DNA of 64,000 nt. It comes from Herbiconiux sp. L3-i23 (GTDB taxonomy: Bacteria; Actinomycetota; Actinomycetes; Actinomycetales; Microbacteriaceae). How positions within the stretch are numbered: position 1 is the stretch's first letter; each line of letters begins with the position of its first letter. Location: contig NZ_AP025737.1 in NCBI RefSeq assembly GCF_023734115.1, positions 3,038,001-3,102,000 of the forward strand, in the 5' to 3' direction. Positions 17,469 to 26,293 of this stretch are shown here, piece after piece. Made by a program: the position numbers and the translations under genes. The notes beneath the pieces are model-generated. The model was given only the letters and a program-made list of their open reading frames with translations, was not told the origin of the DNA and made no database searches.

Positions 17469-18515
17469 GTGAGTCTGCATGATGCCGAGAGTCGTACGTT
17501 CGCTTCCGACAACTACGCGGGGGTGCATCCCGAGGTGCTCGCGGCCCTGGCTGCGGCGAACGGCGGACACCAGGTCGCGTACGGCGGCGACGTCTACACC
17601 GCCCGGCTCCAGCAGGTCGTGCGCGAGCACTTCGGCGAATCGGCCGAGACGTTCCCCGTATTCAACGGCACCGGCGCGAACGTCGTCGCCCTGACGTCGA
17701 TGATGCCGCGGTGGGGCGCCGTCATCGCCGCCGACACCGCGCACATCAACACCGACGAAGCCGGTGCGCCCGAGCGGGTGAGCGGACTCAAGCTCCTCAC
17801 CGTGCCGACGCCCGACGGCAAGCTCACCCCCGACCTCGTCGCCACCGAGGCGTGGGGCTGGGGCGACGAGCACCGCGCCCAGCCGCTCGCCGTGAGCATC
17901 ACGCAGACCACCGAACTCGGAACCCTGTACTCGCCCACCGAGGTGCGGGCCATCGCCGACTACGCCCACGACAACGGCATGGCCGTGCACATGGACGGGG
18001 CGCGCATCTGGAACGCCGCCGCTGCCCTCGGCGTCGACTTCCGTGCGTTCACCGCCGACGCCGGCGTCGACGTGCTGAGCTTCGGCGGCACCAAGAACGG
18101 TCTCCTCGGCGCCGAGGCGATCGTCGTACTCGACCCCGCCCGAGCCACCGGACTCACCTATCTGCGCAAACTCAGCATGCAGCTGACCAGCAAGATGCGC
18201 TTCGCGAGCGCCCAACTGCTCGCCCTGTTCGACGACGACCTCGGCATCCGCTCCGCAGCCCACGCGAACGCCATGGCAGCCCGCCTCCGCGCCGCCATCG
18301 AGGATGTTCCCGGCCTCTCGTTCAGTCAGAGCACCGACGCGAACGCCGTGTTCGCCGTGCTCGACAACGCCGCCGCCGATCGGATCCGCGAGCGGTACCG
18401 CTTCTACGACTGGGACCGGGCCGCCGGGCAGGTCCGGTGGATGTGCGCGTTCGACACCACCGAAGCGGATGTCGACGCCTTCGCCGCCGCGATCCGGGAG
18501 GAGCTCGAGCGCTAA
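17469..18515 (+). CDS. Low-specificity threonine aldolase (PLP-dependent)
   Basis: 348 aa, fold-type I aminotransferase-like. It begins SLHDAESRTFASDNYAGVHP, typical of the family. MDGARIWNAA near residue 180 places the Asp that binds the PLP ring nitrogen. SFGGTKNGLLGAEA near residue 210 carries the Lys that forms the Schiff base. It splits threonine or allo-threonine into glycine and acetaldehyde. The GTG start at 17469 follows GGGAGGATG; a longer reading would run through the palindromic repeat. Downstream lies a short gap and a small lipoprotein gene. Confidence 0.92.
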   Translation: MSLHDAESRTFASDNYAGVHPEVLAALAAANGGHQVAYGGDVYTARLQQVVREHFGESAETFPVFNGTGANVVALTSMMPRWGAVIAADTAHINTDEAGAPERVSGLKLLTVPTPDGKLTPDLVATEAWGWGDEHRAQPLAVSITQTTELGTLYSPTEVRAIADYAHDNGMAVHMDGARIWNAAAALGVDFRAFTADAGVDVLSFGGTKNGLLGAEAIVVLDPARATGLTYLRKLSMQLTSKMRFASAQLLALFDDDLGIRSAAHANAMAARLRAAIEDVPGLSFSQSTDANAVFAVLDNAAADRIRERYRFYDWDRAAGQVRWMCAFDTTEADVDAFAAAIREELER

Positions 18516-18611
18516 GCCGCGGGCCCGCGCAGACTCCGCATCCGCTGGGAGGCCGATGGACGCACGCCGGAAAACAGGGTGATACCAGCTCCCGCTTCCT
18601 AGCGTGATGGC

Positions 18612-18950
18612 ATGCGCACCTCCCGTCTCTCCCTGGTTCCGCTCGCCCTCGCCGCCACGCTGCTCGCCGGCTGCACGGGGCAGAACGCACAGCCCGTCGG
18701 CGCCCAGACGCCGGAGCCGATCGACGACGACGCCCTGCTCGTCGCGCTCGAGGACATCGCGCCGGGACTCGGCGGCGAGGGCTCCATCGAGGCCGCCGAC
18801 GCGATCTGCGCGGCGATCGACGACGGCGACGACAGCGAGGCGGTCGACGAGCTCGCGCTCGAAGAACTCGGCGGGGTCGCGGACGAAGAGCTCACGGAGG
18901 AGCAGGTGCAGTCGGCGGTGCGGTACATCGCCACCGAGTACTGCGCGTAA
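18612..18950 (+). CDS. Small acidic lipoprotein (DUF732-like)
   Basis: 112 aa. The lipobox LLAGC has its Cys near residue 21. The mature part is strongly acidic and contains two further Cys (AICAAID and the C-terminal YCA). The spacing, and the ending AVRYIATEYCA, resemble the DUF732 family of small secreted actinobacterial proteins. Function is unknown. A 7-bp hairpin (GCCGGTC/GACCGGC at 18971-18990) follows the stop and may end transcription. The 268 nt before the next gene hold no other gene that I can support. Confidence 0.75.
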   Translation: MRTSRLSLVPLALAATLLAGCTGQNAQPVGAQTPEPIDDDALLVALEDIAPGLGGEGSIEAADAICAAIDDGDDSEAVDELALEELGGVADEELTEEQVQSAVRYIATEYCA

Positions 18951-19218
18951 CGACAGGCTCAGAAGGTTCAGCCGGTCAGGGCCGACCGGCGCGCCGCCGT
19001 GCTCAGCGCTGGGATAGCGGGAGGAGACGGGCGAAATCGACGGCCACCGGCAGAATCCTGTGAATCAGCCGGAGATTGGGGTTGACCCCCGTTCGCGGAG
19101 TGTTTGCTGTTGCCCAGCTGAGAGCGGCCTCGGTACGTCGGCCCTCGACGCTCGGCGCTGCACCGGGGTGACCCGCCCCGGTGGCCGGACCCCCACCCCT
19201 ACCCCGAAGGCCACACCC

Positions 19219-20373
19219 ATGACCCTCTCCCGCCCCTGGCGGGGCGCCCTCGTCGTGCCCGCCACCGCTCTTCTCACGCTCGGAGGCGCGCTCTTCGCGG
19301 CGCCCGCGCACGCCGAATCCGAGCCGTCCACCAGCTCGATCGTCGTCGAGACCTCCCCCACCGGCGCAGAGGCCGACGAGTCGACCGAGGCCGAAGGCAC
19401 CGCCCCGGCTGACACGACCGAGCAGCAGGACGAGACCACTCCGTCGGGCGAGTCCACTCAGCCCGAGGCGACCGCGCCGTCGGAAGAGGACGCGCAGAGC
19501 CCCGAGGCCGCTCCGGCGGACGACACCGACCAGGCCGACGACGGCGGACAGCAGGGCGTCGACGACTCTGAGTCCACTCCCGTCCCCGCCGGCACCATCG
19601 AGATCACGAGCCCGCTCGAGGGCGACACCGCGGACACCCGCACGGTGACCTACACCGGAACGGCGCCCCTCGGGTCGAGCATCACGGCGACAACGGAGTA
19701 CCCCCTGCTCGGCGACCTGGCGCTGGGACCGATCCCCGTCGATGCGGACGGCGAATTCGTCGTCATCATCCCCTTCGCGCCCGCCACCGAGAACCCGGTG
19801 AGCGTCACCTTCTCGGGCACCGACGCGACCGGAACGGCGCTCGAGCCGGTGACCGTCTCGATTGATCTCCCCGATCCGGTCGACACCCCGGTCATCACCG
19901 CTCCGACCGCGACGAGCATCGTCGGCACCTCCGTGACCTTCTCCGGTACCGGGATCCCTGGCAACGGCATCGCGATCGTCATCGTCCCGGCCGACGAGGC
20001 GAGCCTCGCCGCGCTCGCCACGGTCGACCCGCTCAGCCTCGCGGCGCCGATTCTCGTGCAGCCCGACGGGACGTGGACGGCCACGTACACGCTCGCGCTC
20101 GGCACCTTCGCGGTGACCGCCGTGCACATCAGCGACCCGAGCACCTCGCTGATCCCAGAGATCCTGTCCCTGCCCTCGGCGCCGGTGACCTTCAGCCTCG
20201 TCGCACCGCCGATCGTCACCTCGTCGATCAACACGACGCCCGTGGCGCCCGTCCTCCCCGACACCGGTCCCTCCGAAGCGGCGCTGATGGGTCCGCTGGC
20301 CCTCGCGCTGCTCGCGGTGGGCGCGATCATGCTCGGGGCACGCCGCCGCCTGGCAAAGGTCGCCGCGCGCTGA
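19219..20373 (+). CDS. LPDTG cell-wall-anchored surface protein
   Basis: 384 aa. A signal peptide ends at APAHA near residue 34. Residues about 35-125 are a Glu/Thr/Pro/Gln-rich low-complexity stalk. Two beta-sandwich (Ig-like) stretches follow (about 130-215 and 220-320, e.g. TIEITSPLEGDTADTRTVTY). The C-terminus has a sortase signal: LPDTG near residue 350, a hydrophobic segment and an RRRLAKVAAR tail. It is therefore predicted to be linked to peptidoglycan by a sortase. ATG 19219 has GAAGG 9 nt upstream. It stands alone and ends at a strong bidirectional hairpin. The giant FnIII proteins in this window use a different, membrane anchor. Confidence 0.85.
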   Translation: MTLSRPWRGALVVPATALLTLGGALFAAPAHAESEPSTSSIVVETSPTGAEADESTEAEGTAPADTTEQQDETTPSGESTQPEATAPSEEDAQSPEAAPADDTDQADDGGQQGVDDSESTPVPAGTIEITSPLEGDTADTRTVTYTGTAPLGSSITATTEYPLLGDLALGPIPVDADGEFVVIIPFAPATENPVSVTFSGTDATGTALEPVTVSIDLPDPVDTPVITAPTATSIVGTSVTFSGTGIPGNGIAIVIVPADEASLAALATVDPLSLAAPILVQPDGTWTATYTLALGTFAVTAVHISDPSTSLIPEILSLPSAPVTFSLVAPPIVTSSINTTPVAPVLPDTGPSEAALMGPLALALLAVGAIMLGARRRLAKVAAR

Positions 20374-20378
20374 CCGAA

Positions 20379-20436
20379 CGAGGTGCCCGGTTCTGCGGGT
20401 CTCGAGCGCCGAGAACCCGCAGAACTGGGCACCTCG
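20379..20436. terminator. Bidirectional hairpin between convergent genes
   Basis: A 22-bp inverted repeat with one mismatch (arms start CGAGGTGCCCGGTTCTGCGG) and a 14-nt spacer lies between two convergent stop codons at 20373 and 20440. It can terminate transcription from both sides. Confidence 0.8.
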
Positions 20437-20439
20437 GTG

Positions 20440-21324
20440 TCAGCGGTCGAGGTCGGTCAGGGCGCGCTCCGCTTTCGCCAGCGCGTCGGCCGCCGCCGCC
20501 CTCGCCGCGACCAGGTCCTCGAGCTTCTCCTCCTGCGCCTCCAGCGCGTCGGCGACCTCGTCGAGGCGGCGCTGCAGGTCGGACTGCTGATCGAGCAGGT
20601 CGTCGCGCTCCGCTCGGGCGGCGTCACGGGCGGTCTTCGCCTCGGCGAGCGCCGCAGCCGCGTCATCGCGTGCACGCGTCGCCTCCGCTCGGCGCTGTTC
20701 GAGTTCCCGCCGCTCGGCCTCGGCCCGCTCGTCGTCCCGTTTGCGCCGCGCCGCGTCGAGGTCGTCGACCCGAGCTCCGCCACCCTTCGTCCGCCGAGCC
20801 CGCGGCGCCGGCGGCGCGTCGCCCAACGCCACGGCGCCCGCGAGGTCGACGGCATCGAAGCCCGTCGAGCTGATCGCCCGGATGAGTCGACCGGAGCGGA
20901 CGGCGGCTCCGGCGTCCTCGTCGGCGAGCGCCGCAAGGAGGGTCTGCTCGATCTCATCGCGCGCGGACGGCCCCACCTTCTGGCCGAGTTCGGCGCCGAG
21001 CGCCTCGGCCTGGTCGGCGAGCTGCTCGACGACCTTGCGCCGCTGCGCGGTCAGTTGGCGCAGCGCGGTGGCGTCGAGGTCGTCCTGCGCGCTCCGGAGC
21101 GTCTCGCCGAGTTCGAGGAACGAGGCGATGTGGTCGGCGCGGTGCCGCGCCAGCATGTTCACCGCCCACGCCGAGACCGACGGCTTGCCGAGGCGGGCGA
21201 TCTCCGCGGAGGCCTCCCGGTCGCCGTCGGCCTTCGCGCGCTTCGCGGCGGCTCCCCGCTCGGCGATGAACCGGGCGGGGAGCTGTGCGTAGAGGGTGTC
21301 GGCGATTGCGCCGAGATCGGCCAC
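20440..21324 (-). CDS. Coiled-coil protein co-transcribed with clpB
   Basis: 294 aa, no recognised family. The N-terminal 90 residues are mixed (LPARFIAERGAAAKRAKADG, then LGKPSVSAWAVNMLARH). The C-terminal 130 residues are almost entirely heptad-like, rich in Ala, Glu, Arg and Leu, and should form a long coiled coil. There is no signal peptide or membrane segment. The GTG start at 21324 follows the clpB stop directly, so it shares the heat-shock promoter of clpB and may assist in handling aggregates; this is inferred from position. Confidence 0.8.
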   Translation of the reverse strand: MADLGAIADTLYAQLPARFIAERGAAAKRAKADGDREASAEIARLGKPSVSAWAVNMLARHRADHIASFLELGETLRSAQDDLDATALRQLTAQRRKVVEQLADQAEALGAELGQKVGPSARDEIEQTLLAALADEDAGAAVRSGRLIRAISSTGFDAVDLAGAVALGDAPPAPRARRTKGGGARVDDLDAARRKRDDERAEAERRELEQRRAEATRARDDAAAALAEAKTARDAARAERDDLLDQQSDLQRRLDEVADALEAQEEKLEDLVAARAAAADALAKAERALTDLDR

Positions 21325-21326
21325 GG

Positions 21327-23495
21327 TCAGGCCAGGGCGCTCTCGAACTTGACGACGTCGAGTCCGTCGCCGTCGGCGCCGACATCGACGCGCACGGTGT
21401 CGCCGTCGCGGATGGCGCCCGCGAGCAGTGCGTTCGCGAGCCGGTCGTCGATCTCGTGCTGCATGAGGCGGCGCAGCGGCCGCGCGCCGTACACCGGGTC
21501 GTAGCCGCGCTCGGCGAGCCAGGTGCGGGCGTCGGGCGTGACGGCGAGCTGCAGACGACGCCCGGAGAGGCGCCTCTCGAGCCGGTCGATGTAGAGAGAC
21601 ACGATCGAGCCGAGGTCGTCGGCGGACAGCGCCTGGAACACGACGATGTCGTCGAGACGGTTGACGAACTCGGGCTTGAAGGCCTGACGGACCACCGCCT
21701 GCACCGCCTCCTCCTTCTGCTCGCTCGTCAGCGACTGGTCGACGAGGAACTGGCTGCCGAGGTTCGAGGTGAGGATCAGGATCGTGTTGCGGAAGTCGAC
21801 CGTCCGCCCCTGACCGTCGGTGAGACGTCCGTCGTCGAGCACCTGGAGCAGGATGTCGAAGACCTCGGGATGCGCCTTCTCGACCTCGTCGAGCAGCACC
21901 ACCGAGTACGGGCGACGGCGGACCGCTTCGGTGAGCTGGCCGCCCTGCTCGTATCCGACGTAGCCGGGAGGAGCGCCGACGAGGCGCGAGACGGCGAACT
22001 TCTCGCCGTACTCGCTCATGTCGATGCGCACCATGGCCTTCTCGTCGTCGAAGAGGAATTCGGCGAGCGCCCGCGCCAGCTCGGTCTTGCCGACGCCGGT
22101 CGGTCCGAGGAAGAGGAACGATCCGGTCGGACGATCGGGGTCGGAGATGCCCGCGCGGGTGCGGCGGACGGCGTCGGCGACGGCGTGGACTGCCTTCTTC
22201 TGGCCGATGAGCCGCTTGCCGAGCTCCGCCTCGAGGTTCAGGAGCTTCTCGGTCTCGCCCTGCAGCAGACGCCCCATCGGGATGCCCGTCCACGCGGCGA
22301 CGACGGCGGCGATGTCCTCGTCGGTGACCTGGTCGTTCACCATCCGCGGCTCGGCCGGCTCGGCTTCGGCGCGCTCCGCCTCGGCGAGCTCACGCTCGAT
22401 GACCGGCAGCTCGCCGTAGAGCAGGCGGGACGCCTCTTCGAGGTTGCCCTCGCGCTGCGCCCGCTCGGCCCGCATCTGCAGGGCCTCCACACGCTCCTTG
22501 AGGTTTCCGACCCGGTTGAGGTCGGCCCGCTCGCGCTCCCACCGCCGCTCGAGTTCGGCGAGCCTCGCCTGACGCTCCGCAAGATCTTCGCGCAGCTTCT
22601 CGAGCCGCTCCTTGGACGCGTCGTCCTTCTCGCGCTTCAACGCGAGCTCCTCGAGCTTCAGCCGGTCGACGGAGCGGCGGAGCTCGTCGATCTCGACCGG
22701 TGCCGAGTCGATCTCCATGCGCAGTCGCGACGCGGCCTCGTCGATCAAGTCGATGGCCTTGTCGGGCAGCTGACGGGCGGTGATGTAGCGGTTGGACAGC
22801 GACGCCGCCGCGACGAGCGCCGAGTCGGCGATCGCCACCTTGTGGTGCGCCTCGTAGCGCGGCTTCAGCCCGCGGAGGATCGCGACGCTGTCCTCGACGC
22901 TCGGCTCGCCGACGAAGACCTGCTGGAAGCGCCGCTCGAGCGCGGCGTCCTTCTCGATGTACTGGCGGTACTCGTCGAGCGTGGTCGCGCCGATCATCCG
23001 CAGCTCGCCGCGAGCGAGCATCGGCTTCAGCATGTTCGCGGCGGCCACGGAGCCCTCGCCGCCGCCCGCGCCCATCAGGGTGTGCAGCTCGTCGATGAAG
23101 GTGATGACCTGGCCGTCGGAGTCGTTGATCTCCTTGAGGACCGCCTTGAGGCGCTCCTCGAACTCGCCCCGGTACTTCGCTCCGGCGATGAGCGCCGAGA
23201 TGTCGAGGGCGACGAGCTGCTTGTCCTTCAGCGAGTCGGCGACGTCGCCCGCGACGATGCGCTGGGCGAGGCCCTCGACGACGGCCGTCTTGCCGACGCC
23301 GGGCTCGCCGATGAGGACGGGGTTGTTCTTGGTGCGGCGGGTCAGCACCTGGCTGACGCGCCGGATCTCGGAATCGCGTCCGATGACGGGATCGAGCTTG
23401 CCGCTGCGGGCGATCTCGGTGAGGTTGATGCCGTACTGCTCGAGGGCAGACTTCGGCTGCTCGTCGCTCGAGGGGGCACCCTGCATCCGTGCCAT
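21327..23495 (-). CDS. clpB: ATP-dependent disaggregase ClpB lacking the N-terminal domain
   Basis: 722 aa against about 860 in typical ClpB. The two AAA+ domains are complete: Walker [10 protein letters not shown] near residue 65 and GPTGVGKTE near residue 465, with sensor and arginine-finger regions in place. The coiled-coil middle domain (about 260-390) that contacts DnaK is also present. The usual substrate-binding Clp-N domain is absent; the protein starts only about 20 residues before [18 protein letters not shown]. It works with DnaK to rescue aggregated proteins. A HAIR operator 36 nt upstream of the start shows HspR control. A coiled-coil gene follows immediately. Confidence 0.95.
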   Translation of the reverse strand: MARMQGAPSSDEQPKSALEQYGINLTEIARSGKLDPVIGRDSEIRRVSQVLTRRTKNNPVLIGEPGVGKTAVVEGLAQRIVAGDVADSLKDKQLVALDISALIAGAKYRGEFEERLKAVLKEINDSDGQVITFIDELHTLMGAGGGEGSVAAANMLKPMLARGELRMIGATTLDEYRQYIEKDAALERRFQQVFVGEPSVEDSVAILRGLKPRYEAHHKVAIADSALVAAASLSNRYITARQLPDKAIDLIDEAASRLRMEIDSAPVEIDELRRSVDRLKLEELALKREKDDASKERLEKLREDLAERQARLAELERRWERERADLNRVGNLKERVEALQMRAERAQREGNLEEASRLLYGELPVIERELAEAERAEAEPAEPRMVNDQVTDEDIAAVVAAWTGIPMGRLLQGETEKLLNLEAELGKRLIGQKKAVHAVADAVRRTRAGISDPDRPTGSFLFLGPTGVGKTELARALAEFLFDDEKAMVRIDMSEYGEKFAVSRLVGAPPGYVGYEQGGQLTEAVRRRPYSVVLLDEVEKAHPEVFDILLQVLDDGRLTDGQGRTVDFRNTILILTSNLGSQFLVDQSLTSEQKEEAVQAVVRQAFKPEFVNRLDDIVVFQALSADDLGSIVSLYIDRLERRLSGRRLQLAVTPDARTWLAERGYDPVYGARPLRRLMQHEIDDRLANALLAGAIRDGDTVRVDVGADGDGLDVVKFESALA

Positions 23496-23530
23496 CGATA
23501 CCTCCTGATCTTGTCGACCGATGACGATAA

Positions 23531-23551
23531 GTTGAGTCTTGGTGACTCAAG
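23531..23551. promoter_or_regulatory. HAIR operator (HspR-binding site) of clpB
   Basis: GTTGAGT-N7-ACTCAAG differs at one position from the HspR consensus CTTGAGT-N7-ACTCAAG. It lies just upstream of clpB, matching the known HspR regulon of actinobacteria. Confidence 0.88.
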
Positions 23552-23606
23552 TTTATTGCTCAGGTGCCCCGGGGCGCTAGAGGTTCGCGCCCGGCCGCGC
23601 TCGCCC

Positions 23607-24071
23607 TCAGCGAACCGGCTCCTCCATGGCGTCGATCAGACCGGACTGCAGCCAGCCGAGCCAGCCGTAGATCTCACCGGTGGCACCGAGGTCGGAGGCC
23701 TCGAGCCGCTCCGGTCCGATGCGCTCGGCGAGGGCGAGGCGGATGTCGTTGAGCGCGAGCAGCCAGTCCTGCGCCTCCTGGGGGCCCAGAGCGAGGAAGT
23801 CGGCGCGCTCGAGGCCGGCGGTCAGCGCGGCGAGCCGTTGGCGCTTCGCGTCGAGAATCCGCTCACGGGTGAACTCGGCGAACTCCGCCGACGCCTCGGG
23901 GTCATCGGCGCCGTAGGCGTCGGGCACCAGGCGGGCGAGGACCGGGTCGCCCGCCTCGGCCTGGGACACGGTGCGGTCGAGGCCCTCGGCGAGGCCGCGC
24001 AGCACCCGGATCTCGTCTTCCGAGAACGCCCGGTAGATGCCGTCGCCCCGCCGGACGAATCCCGCGGTCAC
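23607..24071 (-). CDS. DUF2017 family protein
   Basis: 154 aa, soluble. It matches the actinobacterial DUF2017 family in length and in conserved stretches such as [18 protein letters not shown] at the start and [18 protein letters not shown] near residue 115. Its function is unknown, but it is regularly found directly after clpS, as here. Its GTG start overlaps the clpS stop by 4 nt (24068-24071), so the two are translationally coupled. A role in Clp-dependent proteolysis is possible but not shown. Confidence 0.88.
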   Translation of the reverse strand: MTAGFVRRGDGIYRAFSEDEIRVLRGLAEGLDRTVSQAEAGDPVLARLVPDAYGADDPEASAEFAEFTRERILDAKRQRLAALTAGLERADFLALGPQEAQDWLLALNDIRLALAERIGPERLEASDLGATGEIYGWLGWLQSGLIDAMEEPVR

Positions 24072-24382
24072 TCCTCGGACCGGCGAAGCGTCGCCCAGAG
24101 TCCGTAGCCGTGCAGCGCTTCCACGTGCCTCTCCATCTCTTCGCGCACCCCGGACGCGACGACCGCCTTGCCGTCGTTGTGCACCTGCAGCATCAGCCGC
24201 TCCGCTCGGTCCCTCTGCATGCCGAAGTAGCTCGTGAACACCCAGGTGACGTAGGTCATGAGGTTGACCGGGTCGTCCCAGACGATCACGACCCACGGCG
24301 ACCCGAGCGAGAGCTCCTCGTCGAGGACCACCTCTTCGACGCCCGTCGGTTCGATCCGGGTCCCCTCCAGGACGTCGCTCAT
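24068..24382 (-). CDS. clpS: ATP-dependent Clp protease adaptor ClpS
   Basis: 104 aa. The ClpS core contains [20 protein letters not shown] (the Asp-Asp-Pro-Val-Asn segment that holds the N-degron) and [20 protein letters not shown]. The adaptor delivers N-end-rule substrates to the ClpA/ClpC-ClpP protease. The N-terminal 27 residues are the usual flexible tail. It is the first gene of a two-gene unit with DUF2017. Confidence 0.95.
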   Translation of the reverse strand: MSDVLEGTRIEPTGVEEVVLDEELSLGSPWVVIVWDDPVNLMTYVTWVFTSYFGMQRDRAERLMLQVHNDGKAVVASGVREEMERHVEALHGYGLWATLRRSEE

Positions 24383-24406
24383 CTCTGCACCCTCATGTCT
24401 CCACCC

Positions 24407-25324
24407 TCACATCTCAACCCTGTCACGGTCGACCTCGGGGCGGGCCTCGCCGTCGGGCGGCTTCGGCGGGTAGACCCAGGTGACGAGCACGACCGACACG
24501 ATCATCAGCAGGAACCAGGAGACCAGCTTCGACGCCGATACGGGCTCCCACCCGTCGACCTGATCGGGATACGCCCACGCACCCGCCCACGTCGCGACGT
24601 TCTCGGCGATCCAGATGACCGCCGCGAGTCCCGCGAACGCGGCGAGAAGCGGAAGTCGGAAGCTGCTGCGCAATGACCGCACCACCATCGTGGTCCGCCA
24701 CCACAGCACGGCGACCAGCACGAGGAGGAGGTAGCGGAGATCGACGACGAAGTGGTGGCTGAAGAAGTTCAGGTAGATCGCGGCGGCGACCACCGCGGTG
24801 GCCCAGACCGGCGGGTAGCGCACGAAGCGCAGGTCGAACAGCCGGTAGACGCGCACCATGTACGACCCGACCGCGGCGTACATGAAGCCGCTGAACAGGG
24901 GAACCGCGGCGATGCGGAGCACGCCGCCCTCGTCGTAGTTCCACGACCCGACGTCGGTCTTGAACAGCTCCATCACGGTGCCGACGACGTGGAAGAGCAC
25001 GATGACCCGGAGTTCGCGCGCGGTCTCGAGGCCGGTGGCCACCATGAGGATCTGGATGATCACCGCCACGACCGTGAGCACGTCGTTGCGGGCGATCGCC
25101 GCGTCGTCGGGGTGGAGCAGCCGGGCGAGCACCAGGGCGACCAGCAGCAGGAAGCCGAACACCGACGACCACGCCTGCTTGGCGACGAACGCTGCGAACT
25201 CGATCAGCCATGCGCGCACGCCGCGGTCGGCCGCACGGTCGAGCAGCTCGCGGGCCCAGGCATCGAGGCGGGCCTCGAGGCGCGTGAAGCCGAACCGTCG
25301 TCCCCCGCTCGCCGCCTCGCCCAC
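24407..25324 (-). CDS. DUF817 family membrane protein
   Basis: 305 aa with eight or so hydrophobic segments. It carries the characteristic stretches WNYDEGGVLRIAAVPLFSGF and NFFSHHFVVDLRYLL and the C-terminal WAGAWAYPDQVDGWEPVSAS. These match the DUF817 (YoaT-like) family, whose function is unknown. The conserved Trp, His and Glu residues near the membrane face suggest an enzyme or transporter. The GTG start at 25324 has no clear ribosome site. It is followed 24 nt later by clpS on the same strand. Confidence 0.85.
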   Translation of the reverse strand: MGEAASGGRRFGFTRLEARLDAWARELLDRAADRGVRAWLIEFAAFVAKQAWSSVFGFLLLVALVLARLLHPDDAAIARNDVLTVVAVIIQILMVATGLETARELRVIVLFHVVGTVMELFKTDVGSWNYDEGGVLRIAAVPLFSGFMYAAVGSYMVRVYRLFDLRFVRYPPVWATAVVAAAIYLNFFSHHFVVDLRYLLLVLVAVLWWRTTMVVRSLRSSFRLPLLAAFAGLAAVIWIAENVATWAGAWAYPDQVDGWEPVSASKLVSWFLLMIVSVVLVTWVYPPKPPDGEARPEVDRDRVEM

Positions 25325-25387
25325 CGACAGCAGGCTACGTCGTCGGCTCCCGCGTCGGCGCGAGCGCGGGTGGATCGCGGGCCGGGT

Positions 25388-25801
25388 TCAGGCGCGCGAC
25401 TGAGTGATTCGCAGCATGTTGCCCGACGGGTCGCGGAAGGCGCAGTCCCGCATTCCGTAGGGCTGGTCCACCGGTTCCTGCAGCACCTCTCCACCGGCGG
25501 CGCGCACCTGTTCGAACGCGGCATCCACGTCGGCCGCGGTGAAAATGGCGCCCCGGAGCAGCCCCTTCGCGAGCATCTCCGCCATGGTCTGCTTGTCCGC
25601 GTCGGAAGCGGTGGGGTCGGCGAGCGGCGGTTCGAGCACGATGGAGACGTCGGGCTGGGCGGGCGAGCCGAGCGTCACCCAGCGCATGCCCTCGAAGCCG
25701 ACGTCGTTGCGGACCTCGAGTCCGAGGGCATCGCGGTAGAACGCGAGCGCCTGATCGAAATCGGAAGTGGCGATGAAGCTCTGCGAAAGCGTGATATCCA
25801 T
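25388..25801 (-). CDS. VOC (glyoxalase/bleomycin-resistance fold) protein
   Basis: 137 aa, two beta-alpha-beta-beta-beta modules. The first begins QSFIATSDFDQALAFYRDALG and the second AIFTAADVDAAFEQVRAAGG. The ending FRDPSGNMLRITQ is typical of extradiol/glyoxalase-like VOC proteins. Substrate is unknown. Start is ATG 25801. The AraC-type regulator ends 10 nt upstream on the same strand, so the pair is probably one operon; similar AraC-VOC pairs are common in actinobacteria. Confidence 0.9.
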   Translation of the reverse strand: MDITLSQSFIATSDFDQALAFYRDALGLEVRNDVGFEGMRWVTLGSPAQPDVSIVLEPPLADPTASDADKQTMAEMLAKGLLRGAIFTAADVDAAFEQVRAAGGEVLQEPVDQPYGMRDCAFRDPSGNMLRITQSRA

Positions 25802-25811
25802 GGTCGCCACG

Positions 25812-26231
25812 TTAGGCAGGCCGGTCGGCCGACGCTTCTCGGATCCTGACCGGTCTCGTCGCGACCTTCGCGACGCAGGCGGGGATGTCGGCGCCGGCGT
25901 CATGGGCACGCGACCGGTAGACGCTCGGACTGACGCCGACCAGTTCGGTGAACCGCGTGCTGAACGACCCGAGCGACGTGGCGCCGACGGCGACGCACAC
26001 CTCGGTCACCGACAGGTCACCACGACGCAGCAGCGCCTTGGCCCGCTCGATACGCCTCGTCATCAGGTAGTTGTACGGAGTCTCGCCGTAGGCGGCGCGG
26101 AAGCTGCGGGAGAAGTGCCCGGGCGACATCAGCGCGGTCCGCGCAAGGGCGGGGACATCGAGCGGCTCCGCGTACTCGCGGTCCATCCGGTCGCGCGCCC
26201 GCCGCAGCCGTACGAGGTCGTCGAGATCCAC
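25812..26231 (-). CDS. AraC-family transcriptional regulator (short, DNA-binding domain only)
   Basis: 139 aa with the double helix-turn-helix of AraC/XylS proteins: LDVPALARTALMSPGHFSRS for the first and LSVTEVCVAVGATSLGSFST for the second. The FTELVGVSPSVYR signature closes the domain. There is no ligand-binding domain. The start is taken as GTG 26231, which begins at the conserved DLDDLVRLRRARDRMDREYA; GTG 26261 in the same frame would add ten residues. It precedes the VOC gene and probably controls it. Confidence 0.88.
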   Translation of the reverse strand: MDLDDLVRLRRARDRMDREYAEPLDVPALARTALMSPGHFSRSFRAAYGETPYNYLMTRRIERAKALLRRGDLSVTEVCVAVGATSLGSFSTRFTELVGVSPSVYRSRAHDAGADIPACVAKVATRPVRIREASADRPA

Positions 26232-26293
26232 GCGACCACCATCCCACAGGCGGATCCGCACCGGAACAGGGGCGTCTCAGACCATCCGGTAGG

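Noticed and set aside
24383-24406. Short direct repeats (CTCCACCCTC-like) between clpS and DUF817 as a regulatory site
   Set aside because: Copies are short and imperfect; nothing distinguishes them from chance in a C-rich spacer.
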